From Dastarcus helophoroides (taxonomy: Eukaryota > Arthropoda > Insecta > Coleoptera > Bothrideridae): a stretch of DNA of 64,000 bases. The position numbers and the translations under genes are program-made. The stretch is taken from positions 37,215,783-37,279,782 of the forward strand of contig CM053331.1 in the NCBI GenBank assembly GCA_028583605.1, in the 5' to 3' direction. Below the pieces are notes generated by a model. The model was not told the DNA's origin, did no database searches, and saw only the letters and a program-made list of their open reading frames with translations. Shown piece after piece: positions 57,701-64,000 of the stretch (positions are counted from its first letter, which is position 1; the number at the start of each line of letters is the position of its first letter).

Positions 57701-60700
57701 ATCAGCGCAATTGTTATAGGGTAGATCAATAATTGAAATACAAATCTTGCCCCTTAAAACCAAGAAAGATTAAAAAACGTAAGGAGAGATACTCTCTGAA
57801 GATGATAGCTTGGCTATCGAAACGCGTTGGAGCAACCTTTACTGTGTTTTTTTTAATCTTTCTTGGTTTCAGGGGACAAGATGTGTAATTTAATCAGTTA
57901 AGATTTAAATAACTCAAAATTTGGAAAAACAACTTATACAACATTAGATGCTGAGCACTAATAAAGGGTTTCTGAAAATTTATCATCACACTCTAACGCA
58001 TTTCGATAGCCAAGCTATCATCTTCAAAGAGATACTAATCAATAGATCAATAACATTTTAATCCTAAATTTATCATAAATGATATGCTTGTTCCAAACAA
58101 TATGCTCGTTCTAAGCAGTATGCTCGTTCTAAACAATATGCTCGTTCTAAACAATATGCTCGTTCTAAACAATATGCTCGTTCTAAACAATATGCTCGTT
58201 CTAAATAATATGCTCGTTCTAAATAATATGGTCATTCTAAACAATAGGCTCATTCTAAACAATATGCTCGTTCTGTTTACAGTTAGCCAGTAGATTACTA
58301 ATCGAGCTCTATTACTTTTTCAGGGATTTCCTAAAGTGCCTTTTACATTTCCCCAAAATTCTCGTTGCCGGAATCCAGGGACACTGCGTAGGTTTAGGTG
58401 TTACGATGCTATCTCTGTTTGACGTAGTTGTCGCCAGTGATACGGCTTTATTTAGCGCCCCCTATGGGAGCCTGGGTTGTGTACCTGAAGGGGGATTTCT
58501 GTTGACACTTCCCCACTTAAGTAATTACGGACTGGTAAGAATTGCCCCTTTGGTCATCTCCTGTGATTAAAGAGTTTGATTCCAGGCGAGTGAATTGTTT
58601 TACACTTCACAAAAAATTAAAGCCGAAGAAGCTTACAGACGAGGTCTTGTAACGAAGCTCTGTTGGCCTGAAAAGTACCACACCGAAGTAAAAGCGATTC
58701 TGACGAATATTGCAGCGCAGTCTAGTCAGGTAAGACGCCGTTGCATAATTGCATAAAAGTGTAAACTTGAAATTCAGATTTTAAAAAAAAGTCTGAATTT
58801 ACAACAAATTGAGAATTTGAAGAAAAATTAAAACTTACTGATACCGTTCGCGACCGTGGACAGACTTCGCGGAAAAATTCGCGACCCGCGACTTCAGAAA
58901 AAATAGCGAATTTTTCCGCGAAGTCTGCCCACGGTCGCGAACGATATCAGTTGGTCCCAAAGTCGAAATTTTCAAAATATGCGCTAGAAAAAAAGAGTCG
59001 AAAATTTGAAAAAAGTCCAGATCATTCGCAATTGTCGTTAACGAATCAAAGAACTCAAAAAGAATAAGATTTTGAAAAAAATTCCGTGAAAAAGTCGAAA
59101 TTTTCAAAAAAATATTTTAAAAAAAGAGTCGAAATTTTCAAAAAAGTCCAGATCATTCAAAATTGTCGTTAACGAATCAAAGAACTCAAAAAGAATAAGA
59201 TTTTGAAAAAAAAATCCGTGAAAAAGTCGAACTTTTCAAAAAAATAATTTAAAAAAGAGTCGAAATTTTCAAAAAAGTTCAGATCACTCGAAATTGTCGT
59301 TAACGAACCAAAGAATTCAAAAAGAATAAGATTTTGAAAAAAAATTCCGTGAAAAAGTAGAAATTTTCAAAAAAATAATTTAAAAAAGTCGAAATTTTCA
59401 AAAAAGTTCAGATCATTCGAAAATGTCGTTAACGAATCAAAGAACTCAAAAAGAATAAGATTTTGAAAAAAATTCCGTGAAAAAATAGAAATTTTCAAAA
59501 AAATAATTTAAAAAAGAGTCGAAATTTTCAAAAAAGTCCAGATCATTCGAAATTGTCGTTAACGAATCAAAGAACTCAAAAAGAATAAGATTTTGAAAAA
59601 AATTCCGTGAAAAAGTCGAAATTTTCAAAAAAATGTTTTAAAAAAAGAGTCGAAATTTTCAAAAAAGTGCAGATCATTCGAAATTGTCGTTAACGAATCA
59701 AAGAACTCAAAAAGAATAAGATTTTGAAAAAAATTCCGTGAAAAAGTCGAAATTTTCAAAAAAATATTTTAATAAAGAGTCGAAATTTTCAAAAAAGTCC
59801 AGATCATTCAAAATTGTCGTTAACGAATCAAAGAACTCAAAAAGAATAAGATTTTGAAAAAAATTCCGTAAAAAAGTCGAACTTTTCAATAAAATATTTT
59901 AACAAAGAGTCGAAATTTTGAAAAAAGTCCAGATCATTCGAAATTGTTGTTAACGAATCAAAGAACTCAAAAAGAATAAGATTTTAAAAAAAAATCCGTG
60001 TAAAAGTCGAAATTTTCAAAAAAATATTTTAAAAAAAAGAGTCGAAATTTTCAAAAAAGTCCAGATCATTCGAAATTGTCGTTAACGAATCAAAGAACTC
60101 AAAAAGAATAAGATTTTGAAACAAATTTCGTGAAAAAGTCGAAATTTTCAAAAAAATATTTTAAAAAGGGTCGAAATTTTGAAAAAAGCCAGATCATTCG
60201 AAATTGTTGTTAACGAACCAAAGAACTCAAAAAGAATAAGATTTTGAAAAAAATTCCGTGAAAAAGTCGAAATTTTCAAAAAAATATTTTAAAAAGAGTC
60301 GAAATTTTCAAAAAAGTCCATATCATTCGAAAATGTCGATAACAAATCAAAGAACTCAAAAAGAATAAGATTTTGAAACAAATTTTGTGAAAAAGTCGAT
60401 AATTTCAAAAAAATATTTTAAAAAGAGTTAACATTTTAATAATTGTAAATTTATAAAAAGTGGAAATTTTGAAATGTCGAAGTGTTTTGAAATAGTCCAA
60501 ATTTTCACCGAATAGTGTCAAGTTTCTAAAAATCAAAATTCAAAATTGAAAATTTCAGAAAGTCGAAATTACCCAAAAGTTAAATATTTCAAAAAACCTT
60601 GAAATCTTTAAGACAAAATTTCGAAAAAAAGTTCAAATATAAAAATTTTTCAAAATTACGGAAATGTTTGAATTTCCAAAGAAAAGTCAAAACTTTGATG

Positions 60701-61074
60701 AAACCCTTAATTTGCAAAAAAGTGAAAATTTCGAGAAAACTGATGTTTTGAAAAAAATGAAATTGTCAAAAATACGGGAAGTTTAAAAACAGCGGAAATT
60801 TTAAAATGTCAAAAGAAGTTTTCAGAAAATTGCGAATTTTCATTAAAATCGAATTGTTCAAAATTTACAAACTTATTTGACAATAATATTTATTAATGTG
60901 TGATTGAAATTTAATTTGGTTTTGCAGAGTTTGGAAGCTACAAAGAAGCAGTTGCGGCAGGCCAATACGCAGGTTGTGGAGGCAGCTCTAAGTAGCAACA
61001 CGAAGCAGTTGGTCGAACTTTGGATAAGTGATGAGTGTCAAAAACATTTTGTTAACTTTAAGGCAACAAACTAA
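51755..61074 (+). CDS. Large charged nuclear-type protein with CDYL/ECI2-like crotonase domain
   Basis: Coding exons: 51755-52163, 53194-53990, 54199-54787, 55516-56876, 57465-57640, 58324-58534, 58586-58729, 60928-61074. Phases close to 1,277 residues. An acceptor at 51,746 shows a 5' untranslated exon upstream. Residues 1-360 are acidic, with a doublet of YPIEEVTVK. At about 362 is KKKGRRPK, an AT-hook-like basic patch. 600-1030 are Lys/Glu/Ser-rich, with a repeat of DKPEKG type. From about 1030 to the end is a crotonase fold: EYCLGLDYKG, GIQGHCVGLGVTM, DTALFSAPYGSLGCVPEGGF, KIKAEEAYRRGLVTKL and a C-terminal WISDEC. CDYL (a chromatin corepressor) shows the same LGLD pattern; the PEG and LSDEC-like end also recall ECI2 isomerases. 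No chromodomain is seen. A nuclear role is inferred; catalytic activity is uncertain. Confidence 0.88.
56981..57118. mobile_element. Foldback MITE copy 2, in CDYL-like intron 4
   Basis: Left end GATTTTGTCCTCTGAAACCA, right end TTTCAGGGGACAAG, with the inner GATAGCCAAACTATC segment. The right arm is shortened. Same family as 18,520-18,727. Confidence 0.75.
57740..57888. mobile_element. Foldback MITE copy 3, in CDYL-like intron 5
   Basis: Ends ACAAATCTTGCCCCTTAAAA and GGTTTCAGGGGACAAGATGT, with GAAGATGATAGCTTGGCTAT and CGAAACGCGTTGGAGCAA in the right arm. A partial fourth copy follows at 57,990-58,045. Confidence 0.8.
58078..58275. repeat. 18 bp minisatellite, about 10 copies, in intron 5
   Basis: Tandem AATATGCTCGTTCTAAAC. 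The unit length is a multiple of three, so both strands stay open and give repetitive frames that are not genes. It ends about 50 bp before exon 6 of the CDYL-like gene. Confidence 0.95.
58838..58950. mobile_element. G+C-rich hairpin at the head of the intron 7 array
   Basis: Inverted repeat with arms of about 45 bp (CTGATACCGTTCGCGACCGT and complement; also GACTTCGCGGAAAAATTCGC) and a loop of about 23 bp. It stands out from AT-rich surroundings and abuts the tandem array at 58,990. Possibly a small foldback element. Confidence 0.7.
58951..60440. repeat. About 130 bp tandem array, 11 copies, in intron 7
   Basis: Copies contain CCAGATCATTCGAAATTGTC, GTTAACGAATCAAAGAACTC, AAAAAGAATAAGATTTTGAA and GTGAAAAAGTCGAAATTTTC. 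GATCATTCG-type landmarks recur at about 59,022, 59,149, 59,281, 59,407, 59,540, 59,670, 59,803, 59,930, 60,064, 60,190 and 60,322. 60,440-60,900 continues as more degenerate sequence of the same flavour up to exon 8. Confidence 0.93.
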
Positions 61075-61605
61075 TAACCGTACAAATATAAGTTAGGTTA
61101 TAAGTTCTTAACTTAAGCTGAAAAAAAACTAATTTTCGGGAAATTGTATCATTAGTTTGGTACATACTGCTTCAAAAATTTATTTTTTATATTTTGATAA
61201 AGTAGTCTAAGATTGTCCTGTTTTTAGGATATATTTTCTTAAATGTAGAACTGTTTGAATATGTCCGACGTTTGGTTGCATTTAATGCAGAAATAGAAGT
61301 GCAATTTTCCATTTTAGTACAAAGCAGTTGTACAAATTTACTTTTTTTATTAATACCTGCATACAAAGCTTATTGACTGAGTTATTGACTGAACAATTTT
61401 TAAAAATTTTGTTTAATTTAAAACTTTGCATAAATGCTTAGGTTCAATTTTTAGCGGTCAAGGTTCCAATTTGCCTAACACTTATTTGTTCTTATGAATT
61501 TATCGTGGGGCCAATCGTTTGTTTTCATTGTATTGTTGAATTTTTAAAAGGTAAATTTGTACTTCTATTTATTTATATCAACCAGGAACTTATTAAATTA
61601 CCAAT

Positions 61606-61611
61606 AATAAA
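61606..61611 (+). terminator. Likely poly(A) signal of the CDYL-like gene
   Basis: AATAAA 532 bases after the stop codon; no better signal is seen between stop and here. Usage is not certain. Confidence 0.45.
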
Positions 61612-61837
61612 TGTTTGGGTATTATTTTGACATCATAATTTGTAACCGTACAACTAAAAATGTAGTCACTGCGTCATATTTTTCTATTGTGTACATATAA
61701 AAATTGAATTTTCAATTGTTACCCTTGGGCTTTTTTCTTGGAATTCCTTTGCTTAACAATTTCATTTTTAGGAAGTTATTTAACAAAGTTGACAACATAT
61801 TAATCAAGCAAAGTTAGATTAACTATGCCTTTAAGTA

Positions 61838-62170
61838 AGGTTAACTGTGCTTCTAAGTTAGGTTAACCAGATTGCTAAGTCTGGTTAAACAGGCTGCTAA
61901 GTCAAGTTAACCTGACTGCTAAGTCAAGTAAACTCGGCTGCCAAATCAGGTTAACAAGGCTAGGTCAGGTTAACCTGACTGCTAAGTCAAGTTAACTCGT
62001 CTGCCAAGTCAGGTTAACCAGGCTAAGTCAGGTTAAGCAGGCGGCTAAGTCAGGTTAACCAGGCTGCTAAGTCAGGTTAACCAAGCTGTTAAGTCGAGTT
62101 ATCCATGCTGGTAAGTAGGGTTACATGAGGTTAATCGTGTCACTAAGCAAGGTTACATGCACATTATTGT
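61838..62170. repeat. 22 bp minisatellite, about 14 copies
   Basis: Units resemble GCTAAGTCAGGTTAACCAGG. Core copies are regular; edges (from 61,810 and to 62,190) are diverged. Confidence 0.92.
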
Positions 62171-62199
62171 TGTCACAAAGCAAGGTTAAATAATATGAA

Positions 62200-64000
62200 G
62201 AGAGCTTTAATAGGGGCACCGGATGTCGAGCGATTGTGGATGGTATTCAAGTTAACGGGGTGTAATCAAAAGCAACTTTTCTATTTAATGTCACTAGTTT
62301 ATTTCTTTATTCTCACCTAATCATAAGTATATAATTTTGAGTTTTTTGTAGTTGTATGTTCACTGATGTACATATACATTTTCTTTCTAATACTTAAAAT
62401 TTTCATCGATAAAGAATAATTGATTTAATTTGATGGTAAAACACAACCATTATTTTTCATTTGGCTGAAAATTGATTAGTATATTTAGAATTTAACTGAA
62501 CTTGTATGACTAGTGTGAAATTTTTATAACTCGTGTGAGTTTTGTTGTCCGAATTAATGGATTTCTGAATGTTCAATAATTTAAGAATTTTCATATTTTA
62601 TACATTATATTTTGTTGTTTTAGAAATTATATGGTATACATATTTAGATTATGTAATGATTTATATTATGGTTATTCAAAATACATAGTGAATGTTTCTC
62701 TTTTATTTCACAAGTAGTATTATTTTACCTTTTACCTCCATTCTTAATTTGTTTTATGCTTTGCTATATATTTAAATAACATTTATGTGCCAATGCCTAT
62801 CTACGCTTTCAAAATAAGAAATATTGGGATTTCTTCTCACCATTGTAACCATTTTTTAAAATTTTGTAAAATCGATATTGCGAAAAATGCAAGTTCTATT
62901 AAACCATGTCTCCAAACTTAGCGAAATAGAATTCAAACTTTGAAATTTAGGTTTTATCATTGTTTGAGGAACAAGTGGAAATTTCGAGAAAGATTTACAA
63001 TTTTTAGAAATAAACTTCGATAAAGTAGAAATTTCTAAAAAAATGTAATCAGTAAAACTATTCTCTTAAAGTTAATGGCTTAATATTTATATTAAAAGCT
63101 ACCTTTAGAGGTTTGAGAACAAATTGGCTGTTTTATTTTGTATTTTTCTATACGCCTTGGGAGCTAACGTCATTGATAAATGTGTCTCCACATGAATTTA
63201 TCCAATCTCTACAGGTGATTAGAATTTTTTTAATTCAAACTTCTAAATCTTTAAATTTAAATTCGAAATTTTGCCCTTAATTTAGCACTTCCGATGTTTA
63301 ACTTGAAATGTTGAGGGACATTTTTTGTAGACATTTTGAAGTTTCTTCTCGAAATTTCAAAGTCGTTTCCAAATTTTGCATTTGGATTCAAAATTCGAGA
63401 CACCGTTTTGTAGAAGTTTTTAAATTAAAGCCAAAATATTACGTTTTGCTCTTTTTATTTCAAAATTCCTATACCGCTTTTAAATTCGAATATTTTTCTA
63501 AATGTTGAGTCTCTCCGAAACTTTTCAGTTTAAACTTAGAAATACTTTTTAAAATTCTCTTTCAAATCGAAATTTAGTTAGGTGTCTCGAATTTGTTTTA
63601 TCCAGTTCAACAATCGAAGTACAAATCTTATCCCCTGAAACCAAGAAAGATTAGAAAACAGAAGGTTTCGAGAAAAGAGGACGAAATCTCAAGAAGCCAA
63701 ATTTGCAAAAAGAGGGACGAAATTTCGAAAAGTCAACATTTCAATTTTGTGTTACAGTTTTTGTAGAAAAACGAAATTTCAGTGAGAAATTCTGAATTTT
63801 ACGAAGAAGGGTCAAATTTTCGAGAAAGCAGGGTGCCTCCAATTTTAACTTCGGGATAAATTATTGCAAAATAAGTATATACTTCAAACTGGAATGGGAA
63901 GCTTGAAAAAAAGATCGAAATATTTAGTCATCGGAACAATTCACAAAATTTCAATAAAAAACCCTCAATATAAAGAAAAATGACCAAATTGTCAAAAAAA
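62200..64000. other. No gene seen at the right edge
   Basis: AT-rich DNA with TTTCGA-type stretches from 62.9 kb. A lone MITE end (ACAAATCTTATCCCCTGAAA) lies at 63,621-63,660. No supported reading frame. Confidence 0.5.

Noticed and set aside
58047..58293. Long repetitive frames on both strands
   Set aside because: An 18 bp minisatellite without stops keeps frames open in both directions; it lies in an intron.
58951..60440. CRISPR-like regular spacing
   Set aside because: Whole 130 bp units repeat with no variable spacers, and the genome is an animal one; it is a tandem array.

Overview
This window looks like nuclear DNA from an insect, most likely a beetle. That is inferred from the very AT-rich intergenic DNA, GT-AG introns often only 48-62 bp long, animal-type genes and the mix of transposons; the species cannot be named from sequence alone. 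Coding exons are clearly richer in G+C than their surroundings, so they stand out well.

Host genes. Three multi-exon genes lie on the + strand: a USP10-type deubiquitinase (5' end cut by the window; 370-2639), a ZDHHC5/8-type palmitoyltransferase ending in a PDZ-binding tail (8986-14026), and a large charged protein with an AT-hook-like patch and a C-terminal CDYL/ECI2-like crotonase fold (51755-61074). On the - strand there is a two-exon 5' relic of a tRNA dimethylallyltransferase (TRIT1/MiaA type; 6121-6432). There is also a compact, apparently complete gene for a 51-residue secreted peptide with TATA box, initiator and poly(A) signal (48892-49295). A possible orphan terminal exon lies at 32173-32286. 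The genes look functionally unrelated; the window is a gene-sparse neighbourhood, not an operon-like unit.

Repeats dominate the rest. 4.6-8.8 kb holds a self-nested family of about 985 bp elements with CACAGTATAG ends, plus foldback elements next to the ZDHHC gene. 15.0-20.3 kb is a dispersed repeat split by a TTAA-flanked insertion; the unsplit paralogue is at 35.7-36.4 kb. 22.18-24.41 kb is a complete Tc1/mariner-type element with 423 bp inverted repeats and an intact DD41D transposase. 24.4-28.7 kb is a decayed two-ORF LINE. 34.2-41.6 kb is a roughly 325 bp satellite array invaded by a 5'-truncated RNase H LINE. 43,097-48,350 is bounded by hAT-like ends with a perfect 8 bp target duplication and carries a second, nested element of the same family (45,841-46,734), also with a perfect 8 bp duplication.

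The most notable object lies inside the large hAT-like element: two copies of a roughly 240 bp repeat, each carrying a type I hammerhead self-cleaving ribozyme with a minimal stem III. The downstream copy has an intact core. The upstream copy has the catalytic G12 replaced by C and is flanked by a 13 bp direct repeat, as expected for a retroposed retrozyme-like or Penelope-related unit. Much of the remaining DNA (15-19, 29-34, 43-51 and 59-61 kb) is a degenerate A/T-run sequence with TTTCGA or TCGAAA recurring every few tens of bases, which locally resolves into true tandem arrays.
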